Notes: generated by a model not told the origin, from the letters alone. DNA of 64,000 bases from Acidimicrobiales bacterium (GCA_014239855.1 JAAZXY010000007.1:395-64394), one strand, 5' to 3'. Counted from the stretch's first letter, positions 1-9,602 are shown. Numbers and translations are program-made.

Positions 1-61
1 GATAGGGCGGCTCCGCCTTGCCCGGTTGATGGCTGTCCAAGAATGCGAATACCGGCAGGCC

Positions 62-244
62 CTAGGCGGTGAATGCCTTGGCCAGACGGTCGGCCTCCGC
101 GGGGCCGTCGGCATGGGTCACCCCCACAAAGACACAGAGTCCCGGCCCGATCGAGCCCACCAGCTCGCCGTCGGGATGGCCGTCGGGTCGGCCGTCGGGA
201 ACGGTCACCGACGCCCTCGAGACCCGCTGCACCAGTGCCCGCAT
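62..244 (-). pseudogene. dtd: D-aminoacyl-tRNA deacylase (Dtd) N-terminal fragment, ORF closes after 60 aa
   Basis: [15 protein letters not shown]...[27 protein letters not shown] matches the Dtd N-terminus; in-frame TAG then no recognisable Dtd continuation in any frame of bases 1-61. Confidence 0.55.
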
Positions 245-377
245 GGTCAGAACCTAGATCGGCGGCCCGTTTCCGGAGCCACCCGCGCCACCCGCGACAG
301 CTGGACACCGTCCGGGGTGGCCGGAGGCACGCCTCCCCGGTGGAGGGTTCCCCCGACCCCGCCGCCAGACTTGTCGG

Positions 378-1670
378 ATGCCTTATTCCCCGTCTGACGC
401 CTCGAGCGGCGTCCCCCACGATGACGAGGCACTCCGCATCGCCTATCTGGCCTACCGGGGCAAGCCCCACTGCGGCGGTCAGGGCGTCTACACCCGCCAC
501 CTCACCAAGGCCCTGGTCGATCTCGGCCATCACGTCGAGGTCCTGGCCGGGCCTCCGTATCCCCAACTGGATGAACGGGTCGGCCTGGTCACGCTGCCCA
601 GCCTCGAGCTGTTCAACGACCACTTTCCGATGCGCAAGGCCCGGATCTGGGAGATGAAGTCGAAGTGGGACGTCGCTGAGGCGATGTCGTTCAACACCGG
701 CAACTTCTCCGAGCCCATGGCCTTCTCCCTGCGGGCGTGGGAACACCTCAAGGGTCGCCGTGGTGAGTTCGACCTGGTGCACGACAACCAGTGCCTCGGA
801 TGGGGCCTCCTGCTCATGCAGCAGCGAGAGCAACTGCCCGTGCTGTCGACCATCCACCATCCGATCACCGTGGATCGCCGACTGGAGATCGAACACGCCC
901 GGACCCGCTGGGAGGAGTTCGGCAAGCGTCGCTGGTACGCCTTCACCAAGATGCAGACCCAGGTGGCCAAGCGGATGACCCGGGTCATGACCGTCTCGCA
1001 GTCCTCGGCCAACGACATCGCGGCCGACCATCGAGTCGACCCGGACCGCATCAACGTGGTGCCGGTCGGCGTCGATCCCGACCTGTTCCTCCCGGTGCCC
1101 GGCGTGGAGCGTGTGCCGGGTCGCATCGTGACCACGGCCAGTGCCGACGTGGCCATGAAGGGGCTCAAGTACCTGCTGGAGGCCATTGCCAAGCTCCGTA
1201 CCGAGCGCCACGTCGAGCTGACCATCATCGGCAGGCCCAAGGACGACAGTGCGTCCTCCAAGGTCTTTGCCGACCTCGGCCTGACGGACTGTGTGACGTG
1301 GGTGCACGGCGTGCCCGACGAGCGCATCGTCGAGCTGTACAGCGAGGCCGAGTTGGCCTGCGTGCCGTCGCTCTACGAGGGGTTCTCGCTTCCGGCCATC
1401 GAGGCCATGTCGTGCGGCGTGCCGCTGGTGGCGACCACCGGCGGGGCCCTGCCCGAGGTCACCGGCACCCACGGCGAAACGTGCTTCCAGGTGCCGCCCG
1501 GCGACAGCGACGCCCTGGCCGCCATGATCCGCACGGCACTGGACGATCCCGACGCCCGTCAGCGGGTGGGTGCGGCGGGCCGCCAGCGGGTCATCGACCA
1601 GTGGAGCTGGCGTCACACCGCGGTCCGCACCGTCGAGCAGTACCGGGCCCTGCTGGCTGAGACCCGCTGA
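378..1670 (+). CDS. glycosyltransferase family 4 protein
   Basis: GGQGVYTRHLTKALVDLGH N-terminal and PSLYEGFSLPAIEAMSCGVPLVAT C-terminal GT4 motifs. Confidence 0.88.
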   Translation: MPYSPSDASSGVPHDDEALRIAYLAYRGKPHCGGQGVYTRHLTKALVDLGHHVEVLAGPPYPQLDERVGLVTLPSLELFNDHFPMRKARIWEMKSKWDVAEAMSFNTGNFSEPMAFSLRAWEHLKGRRGEFDLVHDNQCLGWGLLLMQQREQLPVLSTIHHPITVDRRLEIEHARTRWEEFGKRRWYAFTKMQTQVAKRMTRVMTVSQSSANDIAADHRVDPDRINVVPVGVDPDLFLPVPGVERVPGRIVTTASADVAMKGLKYLLEAIAKLRTERHVELTIIGRPKDDSASSKVFADLGLTDCVTWVHGVPDERIVELYSEAELACVPSLYEGFSLPAIEAMSCGVPLVATTGGALPEVTGTHGETCFQVPPGDSDALAAMIRTALDDPDARQRVGAAGRQRVIDQWSWRHTAVRTVEQYRALLAETR

Positions 1671-1690
1671 CCCGTGTCGGCCGAGAACCC

Positions 1691-2491
1691 ATGCTGACCG
1701 CCGATTACGACCGTCTGGAGTTGGCCGCCGGGGAGACCGTGCTGGACCTGGGCTGCGGCTTCGGCCGCCACGCCTACGAGGCCCTGCGACGCGGCGCCCA
1801 CGTGGTGGCGTGTGACCTGGGGCTGGACGAGTTGCGCCAGGTCCGTTCCATTGGCGACGTCATGCGGGCCGACGGCGAGATCTCCGACGATGTCGTGCTG
1901 GAGACGGCCAACGGCGACGCCACGATGCTGCCCTTCGCCGATGGCTCCTTCGACCGGATCATCGCCTCGGAGGTCATGGAGCACATCGACGACGACGCCG
2001 GCGCTCTGGCCGAACTCACCCGGGTGCTGCGTCCCGGCGGCGTGCTGGCCGTGACCATTCCCGCCCGGTTCCCGGAACGGATCTGCTGGGCCCTCTCGGA
2101 CGACTACCACGCCCCCAACCAGCCCGGCGGTCACGTACGGATCTACGGCAACGGCGAGTTGCGGTCCCGGATGGCCGCCGCGGGTCTCGAGCCGATCGAC
2201 GAGCACCGGGTCCACGCCCTGCACAGCCCCTACTGGTGGCTGCGGTGCGCGGTCGGGCCGAACCGGCCCGTCGAGGACAGTCGCCTGGTCTCGCTCTACC
2301 ACCGGCTCCTGACGTGGGACATCGTCAAGGCACCCCGCACCACGCGGATCGCCGAACGTCTGCTGGCTCCGGTGCTGGGCAAGAGCCTCGTGGTCTACGC
2401 CCGACGGCCCGTCGTGGACACCCCGCCGGCCCCCGGTCGGGACTCGTCGGACGGGACCGACTCCAGGGAGCATGAGCATGTCGCTGCCTGA
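1691..2491 (+). CDS. class I SAM-dependent methyltransferase
   Basis: VLDLGCGFGRHA motif I, SEVMEHIDDD, LRPGGVLAVT. Confidence 0.88.
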   Translation: MLTADYDRLELAAGETVLDLGCGFGRHAYEALRRGAHVVACDLGLDELRQVRSIGDVMRADGEISDDVVLETANGDATMLPFADGSFDRIIASEVMEHIDDDAGALAELTRVLRPGGVLAVTIPARFPERICWALSDDYHAPNQPGGHVRIYGNGELRSRMAAAGLEPIDEHRVHALHSPYWWLRCAVGPNRPVEDSRLVSLYHRLLTWDIVKAPRTTRIAERLLAPVLGKSLVVYARRPVVDTPPAPGRDSSDGTDSREHEHVAA

Positions 2492-3611
2492 GGTCACCGG
2501 CGTCCTGAACGCCGATCAGTTGGTAGCCACCGCGGGCACCATCGCCGAGTGGCAGCTGCCCAGCGGGATGATCCCGTGGATCCCCGGCGGCCATGCCGAC
2601 CCCTGGAACCACACCGAGGCCGCCATGGCCCTGGCGGTGACCGGCCACCTCGATGAGGCCGAGGCCGCCTACCGGTGGTTGGTGGCCACCCAGCATGAGA
2701 ACGGCGCCTGGCACCAGTACTACGTGGCCGACGGTGTCGAGGATCCGAAGTTCGACGCCAACGTGATCGCCTACGTGGCCACCGGGGTGTGGCACCACTG
2801 GCTGCTCACCGGCGACCGTGGCTTCCTCGAGTTCATGTGGCCGGTCGTGGAGCGGGCCATCGACTTCGTGCTCGACCTGCAGACCCCGCGCGGCGAGATC
2901 CTGTGGGCCCGTCACCCCGACGGCACCCCGTGGTCGTTCGCCCTGCTGACCGGATCATCCAGCATCTGCCACAGCCTCCGATGCGCGGTGGCCGTGGCCG
3001 AGGAGATCGGTCACGAGCGTCCCGACTGGGAACTGTCGCTCGGCCATCTGGCCCACGTGGTGCGGACCCGACCCGACGGGGCGTTCACCCCCAAGGACCG
3101 GTGGGCCATGGACTGGTACTACCCGGTGCTGGGCGGGGCGATCACCGGCGACGATGCGCTGGCCCACCTCGATGCCCGGCGGGATGTGTTCCTGATCCCC
3201 GCTGACGGTGTGGGCTTCAGCGCCGGCGCAGTCCCCCGCAACGGTGCGATCACCGGCGGCGGGTCGCTGGGCGTCCGCTGCGTGTCGGACAAGCACTGGG
3301 CCACGGCGGCCGAGACCAGCGAGTGTGCGATGGCCTACCTGCTGGCCGGCGACCGGAACACGGCGACCGATCTGTTCCGGGCCACGCTTCCCATGCGCCA
3401 GGACGACGGCCGTTACCTGACGGGGATCGTCTACCCGGACCTGGTCACCTTCCCCACCGACGAGTGCTCGACGTACACGTCGGCCGCCGTGGTGCTGGCC
3501 GCTGACGCCCTGGGCGGTTGCAGCCCGGCATCGGGAATCTTCGTGGACCACTCGGGCCTTCCCGACGTGATCGACGTGGAGGGCCCGTCCCTGGAGAGCC
3601 GGTCGGCCTGA
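2472..3611 (+). CDS. prenyltransferase/squalene-cyclase-like (alpha/alpha toroid) protein of unknown function
   Basis: repeated helical segments (AAYRWLVATQHENGAWHQYY etc.); clustered with GT4 and methyltransferase, start overlaps previous gene. Confidence 0.55.
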   Translation: MSMSLPEVTGVLNADQLVATAGTIAEWQLPSGMIPWIPGGHADPWNHTEAAMALAVTGHLDEAEAAYRWLVATQHENGAWHQYYVADGVEDPKFDANVIAYVATGVWHHWLLTGDRGFLEFMWPVVERAIDFVLDLQTPRGEILWARHPDGTPWSFALLTGSSSICHSLRCAVAVAEEIGHERPDWELSLGHLAHVVRTRPDGAFTPKDRWAMDWYYPVLGGAITGDDALAHLDARRDVFLIPADGVGFSAGAVPRNGAITGGGSLGVRCVSDKHWATAAETSECAMAYLLAGDRNTATDLFRATLPMRQDDGRYLTGIVYPDLVTFPTDECSTYTSAAVVLAADALGGCSPASGIFVDHSGLPDVIDVEGPSLESRSA

Positions 3612-3649
3612 CCGGTTTCAGGTACCGGTTTCAGATACCAGTTTCAGAT
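3611..3649. repeat. 13-bp tandem repeat x3 between convergent stops
   Basis: ACCGGTTTCAGGT / ACCGGTTTCAGAT / ACCAGTTTCAGAT. Confidence 0.97.
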
Positions 3650-4300
3650 ACCGGCGGCGTTGCGCCGGAGGACCCGGAGCGAGCCGACGGCGTCGACCTC
3701 GGTGAACGCCCCTGAATCGACCGCCCGGGTCCAGATCTCGAACGGCGGGCGACCTCCGTCCGCCGGATCCGGGAACACGTCGTGGATCAGCAGCAGGCCG
3801 TCGACGGCCAGGTGCGGCACCCAACCCTCGTAGTCCCGGTGGGCCGGCTCGGTCCCGTGTCCTCCGTCGATGAACAACAGGGCCAGTGGGGTGCGCCACA
3901 CGGCAGCCACCGACGGCGAGTCCCCGACGAGCGCCACCACGGTGCCCTCCAGACCGGCGTCGTGGATGGTTCGTCGGAAGATGGGCAGGGTGTCCATCCG
4001 CCCGGTGACCGGATCGACGAGATCGGGTTCGTGGTGTTCCCAGCCGGCCTGGTTCTCGTCGGACCCCCGATGGTGGTCCAGGGCGAACAGTTGGCGTCCG
4101 GCGGCTTCGGCCGCCGCGCCCAGATAGCAGGCCGACTTTCCGCAGTAGCTGCCGACCTCCAGCCACGGGCCGTCCGGGCCGTGCTGTCCGACGGTGCCGG
4201 CGTGGTCGAACAGGGCACGACCCTCGTCGGCCGGCATGAAGCCCCGGGCGGCCTCGGCATGGGCCAGCACCTCGGCCGGCCGGCCTCCGGGATCACTCAC
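3644..4300 (-). CDS. class I SAM-dependent methyltransferase (Methyltransf_24-like)
   Basis: WLEVGSYCGKSACYLGAA, LFIDGGHGTEPAHRDYEGW. Confidence 0.8.
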   Translation of the reverse strand: MSDPGGRPAEVLAHAEAARGFMPADEGRALFDHAGTVGQHGPDGPWLEVGSYCGKSACYLGAAAEAAGRQLFALDHHRGSDENQAGWEHHEPDLVDPVTGRMDTLPIFRRTIHDAGLEGTVVALVGDSPSVAAVWRTPLALLFIDGGHGTEPAHRDYEGWVPHLAVDGLLLIHDVFPDPADGGRPPFEIWTRAVDSGAFTEVDAVGSLRVLRRNAAGI

Positions 4301-4781
4301 CGAGGGTCGGTTCGGCTTCCTCGGCGGTGTGGCTCGGGTCGCCCTTGTCGCTCCGGTCTCCCCAGATCACATGGTGGAAGACCATGTAGCGCACGACCCA
4401 CAGGGCGGCGAAGGCCCCGGCATTGGCCAGCTGGACCGACAGGGCACCACCGAAGATGGAATCGACCACGCCGACCGCTGCGGTGGACAGGAACAGTCCG
4501 GCGAACGACAGCATCCAGAACGGGGCGATCTCGCCCACCGTGTGCCCGCCCTGCTCCTGCTCCCACACGTAGTGGCGGCTCAACCAGTAGGCGGGCCAAC
4601 TGCTGATGGCCACCGCCGCCATGTTGGCGAAGGCCCCGGGCCAGCCGATGACGCTGTGAAACAGGAACAGAAGCGACTGGCCGATGAAGACGTTGACCAG
4701 CGACACCCGTGAGAAACGGATGAGGGTCTGTCCGTGTTCCCGCCACAGGCGCGCTGGAAGAGAGAGGGGGTTGGCCACCAC
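4293..4781 (-). CDS. GtrA family membrane protein
   Basis: RFSRVSLVNVFIGQSLLF...ANMAAVAISSWPAYWLSRHYVW typical GtrA segments. Confidence 0.8.
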   Translation of the reverse strand: MVANPLSLPARLWREHGQTLIRFSRVSLVNVFIGQSLLFLFHSVIGWPGAFANMAAVAISSWPAYWLSRHYVWEQEQGGHTVGEIAPFWMLSFAGLFLSTAAVGVVDSIFGGALSVQLANAGAFAALWVVRYMVFHHVIWGDRSDKGDPSHTAEEAEPTLGE

Positions 4782-4792
4782 GGATCGGAAGC

Positions 4793-5938
4793 CTAACGAT
4801 CCCCCTCCGCGGCGGCGCCCCCCTGGCCGGTGGGGCCATCAGGAAGCCCGCCGGTGGGGTCAGCGAGGAGTTGTTCGGCCATCTGCCCGAGCATGGAGCG
4901 GGCGACCGCAGCCGGCGACCCGCTCTCCGGAAGGGAACCCGCGACGGGTCCGGCGACGGCCCGTCGGGACGCGTCCAGGAGCAGGTGATCCAGATGGGAC
5001 CGGACCTCGGCCCGCCACCGGTCCTCCCGACGACCGGCCAGGGCGCCGTCGGCCATCAGGGCGGCCATATGGGCGTCGGTGGCCGTAGCGAGATCATCGA
5101 CACCCACCCCGGTGGTGGCCACCGTGGAGATGATCGACGGACGGGACCGCGGTCCGGTGCCTGCGCCGGTACGCCCGTGGCCGGTCAGGTCCGACAGGTC
5201 GAGCATCAACTCCAGGTCGCGTCGTGTATCCGCGGCATCGGGCCGGTCGGACTTGTTGACGGCGAACAGGTCGGCCACCTCGAGCAGCCCGGCCTTGTTG
5301 GCCTGCACGGCGTCGCCCATGCCGGGCGTGACGACGACCAGCACGGTGTCGGCGGCCGAGGCCACGTCCACCTCCACCTGTCCGACGCCCACCGTCTCGA
5401 CGATCACCGGGTCGAAACCGGCGAGGTCCAGCACCCGGACCATGCCGGGCACGGCGAGGGCCAGACCGCCGGCGTGCCCCCGGGTGGCCATGGACCGGAT
5501 GAACACGCCCGCCGCGGTGGCTTCGGCCATCCGGACCCGGTCACCGAGGATGGCGCCGCCGGTCAGCGGTGACGACGGATCAACGGCCAGCACGGCCGGA
5601 CGGTGGCCCTGCTCGACCAGGCGGGTCGTCCAGGCGGCCACCAGGGTGGACTTCCCGGCCCCCGGTGGCCCGGTCAGGCCGATCACGTGGGCCCGGTTCC
5701 CGTCGGTGGCTCCGGCACCCCCGCCGAGAACCGTCCAGGCCCGCTCGGCCACCTCGTCGGCCAGTGGTCCACCCCGCTCGACGAGGGTAAGGAGTCGGGC
5801 GGTCGCCCGGCGTTCCCCACCCCGTGCGGCGGCCACCAGCTCGGAAACCGACCGGTCCCGCGACCGGCCTTCTGGCTGACTGGCCGAACGGTCTCCTGCC
5901 TGGCTGGCCGACGGCGGACTGCTGGTCATGGGGATCAA
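4793..5938 (-). CDS. meaB: methylmalonyl-CoA mutase-associated GTPase MeaB (ArgK family)
   Basis: GLTGPPGAGKSTLVAAW P-loop, AVDPSSPLTGGAILGDRVRM, VETVGVGQVEVDVA. Confidence 0.93.
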   Translation of the reverse strand: MIPMTSSPPSASQAGDRSASQPEGRSRDRSVSELVAAARGGERRATARLLTLVERGGPLADEVAERAWTVLGGGAGATDGNRAHVIGLTGPPGAGKSTLVAAWTTRLVEQGHRPAVLAVDPSSPLTGGAILGDRVRMAEATAAGVFIRSMATRGHAGGLALAVPGMVRVLDLAGFDPVIVETVGVGQVEVDVASAADTVLVVVTPGMGDAVQANKAGLLEVADLFAVNKSDRPDAADTRRDLELMLDLSDLTGHGRTGAGTGPRSRPSIISTVATTGVGVDDLATATDAHMAALMADGALAGRREDRWRAEVRSHLDHLLLDASRRAVAGPVAGSLPESGSPAAVARSMLGQMAEQLLADPTGGLPDGPTGQGGAAAEGDR

Positions 5939-6357
5939 CCCCGGGTGTCGGCGGCCGCCCGGACGCAGGCCACGACCTCGTCGGCCGAGGCTCCCGGACC
6001 GAGCACACCGGCCACGCCGGCAGCCGCCATGGCGGGGCGGTCCTCGTCGGGGACGATGCCACCGATCACCACCGGCACGTCCAGCCCGGCGTCGGCCAGT
6101 GCCTCGACCATGCGGGGGCCCAGCGTCAGGTGGCCGGCGTTGAGCATGGAGATGCCGACCACGTCGGCGTCCTCCTGTTCGACGGCGTCGATGATGGTGT
6201 CGGTGGTCTGGCGCAGGCCGAGGTAGACGACCTCCATGCCGCCGTCGCGCAGCATGCGGGCCACCACCTTGAGACCCCGGTCGTGGCCATCCAGCCCGAG
6301 CTTGGCCAGCACGACCCGTACCGGCGTCGGGTCCGTCAGGTCTCCAGGGTCATTCAT
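5935..6357 (-). CDS. cobalamin B12-binding subunit of acyl-CoA mutase
   Basis: RVVLAKLGLDGHDRGLKVVARMLRDGGMEVVYLGL (DxHxxG B12 motif). Confidence 0.93.
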   Translation of the reverse strand: MNDPGDLTDPTPVRVVLAKLGLDGHDRGLKVVARMLRDGGMEVVYLGLRQTTDTIIDAVEQEDADVVGISMLNAGHLTLGPRMVEALADAGLDVPVVIGGIVPDEDRPAMAAAGVAGVLGPGASADEVVACVRAAADTRG

Positions 6358-7943
6358 CAGATCACCGCCCGCTCGACCCAGGTCCCGAACTCGGCTTCGA
6401 GGGTGTCGACCACCTCGCCCACCGTGGCCCGGGCCCGCACGGCATCCAGCAGGGCGGGCATCAGGTTGGTCGTGGGCTGGGCGGCGTCAGCAGACACCCG
6501 GGCCAGCGTGGCGGCCACCGCAGCCTCATCACGGGCCTGCTTCACGGTGGCCAGACGCTTGCGCTGGAGGTCCTCGGTGTCCTGGCCGATGCGGAGCAGG
6601 CGGCGGCTCTCCGGGTCATCACCCTCGGTGAACTCGTTGACGCCCACCACGATCCGTTCGCCGGCGTTCACCTCACGCTCGTAGCGGTAGGCGGCATCGG
6701 CGATCTCGCCGGCAAACCAGCCGCTGTCGATCCCGGCGTACACCCCTTCGAGAAGCGAGCCTTCCCCCAGATCCTCCAGGTGGGCGAAGACCTCCTCGGC
6801 CCGACGTTCCACCTCGTCGGTCATCCACTCCACGTAGGCCGAACCACCCAGCGGATCGGCGGTGTTGACCACCCCGGTCTCATGGGCGATGACCTGCTGG
6901 GTACGCAGCGCGACGCGCACCGCCTCCTCACTCGGCAGGGCCAGCGCCTCGTCGAAGGAATCGGTGTGGAGACTCTGGGTGCCGCCCAGGACGCCGGCCA
7001 GGGCCTGGATGGCCACCCGGGCGATGTTCACCTCGGGCTGCTGGGCGGTCAGCGACACCCCGGCGGTCTGCGTGTGGAACCGAAGCTTGAGGCTCCGCTC
7101 ATCGGTGGCGCCGTAGCGGTCGCGCATCCAGCGGGCCCAGATGCGGCGGGCCGCCCGGAACTTGCCCACCTCCTCGAAGAAGTCGTTGTGGCTGTTGAAG
7201 AAGAAGCTGAGGCGGGGGGCGAAGTCGTCGACGTCCAGGCCGGCGGCCACCGCGGCCTCCACGTAGGCGAACCCGTTGGCCAGGGTGAAGGCCAGCTCCT
7301 GGACGGCCGTCGAACCGGCCTCGCGGATGTGGTAGCCCGATATCGACACCGGGTTCCATCGGGGCATCTCGGCGGTGGTGAACGCCATGGTGTCGGTGAC
7401 CAGGCGGACCGACGGCCGGGGCGGGAAGATGTACTCCTTCTGGGCCTGGTACTCCTTGAGGATGTCGTTCTGAAGGGTGCCGCCCAGTTGTCCACGGGCG
7501 ACGCCACCCTCCTCGGCGACGACCACGTACATGGCCAACAGGATGGGCGCCGGCCCGTTGATGGTCATCGACGTGGACACCGCCCCCAGGTCGATCCCGG
7601 CGAACAGGTCGGTCATGTCCTCGACGGTGTCGACGGCCACGCCGGCCCGACCGACCTCGCCGAGGGCCCAGTCGTGGTCCGAGTCGCGACCCATGAGCGT
7701 GGGCATGTCGAACGCCGTGGACAGCCCGTTGCCACCGGCGGCCAGCAGTTCCCGGAAGCGGGCGTTGGTGTCGGTGGCCGTGCCGAAGCCGGCGAACATC
7801 CGCATGGTCCACAGACGGGACCGGTACATGTCGGCGTGGACACCCCGGGTGTAGGGGAACTCGCCGGGCAGCGGGCCGTCGCCGTACACCGGGTCGACGG
7901 GGATTCCCGACAGGGTGCGGAACCGGTGGTCCTGATCGTCCAT
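6357..7943 (-). CDS. methylmalonyl-CoA mutase family large subunit
   Basis: TRGVHADMYRSRLWTMRMFAGFGTA, ISGYHIREAGSTAVQELAF; start placed at MDDQDHRF because a promoter lies just upstream. Confidence 0.92.
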   Translation of the reverse strand: MDDQDHRFRTLSGIPVDPVYGDGPLPGEFPYTRGVHADMYRSRLWTMRMFAGFGTATDTNARFRELLAAGGNGLSTAFDMPTLMGRDSDHDWALGEVGRAGVAVDTVEDMTDLFAGIDLGAVSTSMTINGPAPILLAMYVVVAEEGGVARGQLGGTLQNDILKEYQAQKEYIFPPRPSVRLVTDTMAFTTAEMPRWNPVSISGYHIREAGSTAVQELAFTLANGFAYVEAAVAAGLDVDDFAPRLSFFFNSHNDFFEEVGKFRAARRIWARWMRDRYGATDERSLKLRFHTQTAGVSLTAQQPEVNIARVAIQALAGVLGGTQSLHTDSFDEALALPSEEAVRVALRTQQVIAHETGVVNTADPLGGSAYVEWMTDEVERRAEEVFAHLEDLGEGSLLEGVYAGIDSGWFAGEIADAAYRYEREVNAGERIVVGVNEFTEGDDPESRRLLRIGQDTEDLQRKRLATVKQARDEAAVAATLARVSADAAQPTTNLMPALLDAVRARATVGEVVDTLEAEFGTWVERAVI

Positions 7944-7996
7944 TCCGCGATGATACTTGGACGTCCGACTATCTGCCAACCAAAGGGCTGGCTACC
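7944..7996 (-). promoter_or_regulatory. candidate leaderless promoter of the mutase operon with 20-bp imperfect palindrome (7953-7972) between -35 and -10
   Basis: minus strand TTGGCA (7979-7974), 18-bp spacer, TATCAT (7955-7950), 6 nt to ATG; ATACTTGGAC|GTCCGACTAT pairs at 8/10 positions. Confidence 0.55.
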
Positions 7997-8497
7997 ATGG
8001 TCGCCGTGCCCCTCCCCTTCGATCCGGTCGCCGAGGCCCGCCGCAACTGGGAGACCCATGGCTGGGGCTCGGTCGACGCCATGGCGACCGCCACCTCGAT
8101 CACCCGGGCCCACCAGATCCTGCTCAAGCGGATCGACGCGGCGCTCGAGCCGTACGGACTGGTGTTCAGCCGGTTCGAGGCCCTGGCCCTGCTGTCGTTC
8201 ACCCGGACCGGAGCCATGCCCCTGGCCCGCATCGGCGAACGGCTCCAGGTGCACCCCACCAGCGTCACCAACACCATCGACCGCCTGGAGGCCGAGGGGC
8301 TGGTGGCCCGGACCCCCCACCCCACCGATCGGCGGACCACGCTGGCCGAGATCACCCCTGCCGGTCGGGACCTGGCCGTCGAGGCTGCGGCCGCACTGGC
8401 CGACGTGAAGTTCGGCCTGGACGGCATGCCGATCCGGGATCTGACCGCGGTGACCGACAGCCTCCAGTCCCTGCGCGCTGCGGCCGGCGACTTCTGA
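7997..8497 (+). CDS. MarR family transcriptional regulator
   Basis: winged helix LARIGERLQVHPTSVTNTIDRLEAEGLVARTPHPTDRRTTLAEITPAGR; divergent from mutase operon (GTG 8006 is an alternative start). Confidence 0.92.
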   Translation: MVAVPLPFDPVAEARRNWETHGWGSVDAMATATSITRAHQILLKRIDAALEPYGLVFSRFEALALLSFTRTGAMPLARIGERLQVHPTSVTNTIDRLEAEGLVARTPHPTDRRTTLAEITPAGRDLAVEAAAALADVKFGLDGMPIRDLTAVTDSLQSLRAAAGDF

Positions 8498-8525
8498 GCC
8501 GGCCCGCTCCCCTAGGGTCCGTCCC

Positions 8526-8735
8526 GTGATCGTCTCCACTCTTCTCGGCCTGATCGCTCTCGTGATCGGCCTCATCATCGACTGGCCGGTACTGGTGCTG
8601 CTGTCCATCATCTTCACCATCGTCCAGTTGGTGATGCTGGCGGCCAAGACCGCCGTGGAACGCAACGACGTGAAGGTGGCCGAACGCCTGGCCGCCAAAC
8701 AGGCCCGCCACGAGACCCGCCACCAACGCGACTGA
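8526..8735 (+). CDS. small hypothetical membrane protein (69 aa)
   Basis: GTG start with TAGGGT 7 nt upstream; hydrophobic N-terminal half. Confidence 0.6.
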   Translation: MIVSTLLGLIALVIGLIIDWPVLVLLSIIFTIVQLVMLAAKTAVERNDVKVAERLAAKQARHETRHQRD

Positions 8736-8738
8736 CCA

Positions 8739-8770
8739 GTTTCCGGACCGATTGGTTTCCGGACCGATTG
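8739..8770. repeat. 16-bp tandem repeat x2, 4 nt after a stop codon
   Basis: GTTTCCGGACCGATTG twice, perfect. Confidence 0.95.
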
Positions 8771-8804
8771 GGCCTCCGACCCGTCGAACCGGCAGGCTGG
8801 GGTC

Positions 8805-9587
8805 ATGCCCGACACCACGTCCGACACCCCCACGGCACGGCCGGCGGAGATCGCCGCCCACCCGAAGTTGAACATCGTCTACCGGACCGATCCCGACCGG
8901 ATCGCCCCGCTGCTTCCCCCCGGGATCGAACCCACCGGCAGCCCCAACGTGTACGTCGGGATCTACTGCGTGCCCATCCGCAACGAACCCGAGTACGGCG
9001 TGTCCACCAAGGTCGACGCGGTGTGGAACGGCATCGAGGGCCAGTACTCGTTCGGCATCGGGATCGACCAGGAAGCGGCCATCTTCGTGAGCGGCGAGAC
9101 CAACGGGCAGCCCAAGTTCCCGTGCACCACCCGCTACTTCCGGCTCGGCGACCGCATCGAGGCCACCTGCACCCATCAGGGATACACCTTCCTGGAGTTC
9201 CGGGGCACGGTCACCGGCGAAGCCGAGACCGACGGATCCGACGTCGTCCACGACGAATGGTGGACCAAGTACTCCCGGGCCATCGGAGGCGCCGAGGGCC
9301 AGTGGGACTTCCCCCCGCACGTGGTGCACGTCCACCAGGTCAGCGAACCGACCCACGTCGAGACCCTGGACGGCGAACTGGTACTGCGGGACAGCCCGTG
9401 GGATCCCTACACCGAGCTGCTGCCCATGGATGAACTGGTCGACGCCCGGCTGGTCACGTCACGCCACAAGGAACGCTCGATCACCAACGGCGGGCCACTC
9501 GACCCGGTGGCCTTCTGGCCCTACGCCGACACCATCGGCGGGTCACGCTGGCCCGGCGAACGCGGCGGCCCCAAGTTCGTCTGGTAG
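8805..9587 (+). CDS. acetoacetate decarboxylase family protein
   Basis: IAPLLPPGIEPTGSPNVYVGIY...GETNGQPKFPCTTRYFRLGDRIEAT. Confidence 0.75.
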   Translation: MPDTTSDTPTARPAEIAAHPKLNIVYRTDPDRIAPLLPPGIEPTGSPNVYVGIYCVPIRNEPEYGVSTKVDAVWNGIEGQYSFGIGIDQEAAIFVSGETNGQPKFPCTTRYFRLGDRIEATCTHQGYTFLEFRGTVTGEAETDGSDVVHDEWWTKYSRAIGGAEGQWDFPPHVVHVHQVSEPTHVETLDGELVLRDSPWDPYTELLPMDELVDARLVTSRHKERSITNGGPLDPVAFWPYADTIGGSRWPGERGGPKFVW

Positions 9588-9602
9588 GAGGCAGCGACCA
9601 TC

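Noticed and set aside
6357-7996. Cobalamin riboswitch upstream of the B12-dependent mutase
   Set aside because: Intergenic gap is only about 53 bp and the promoter appears leaderless; no room for a riboswitch.
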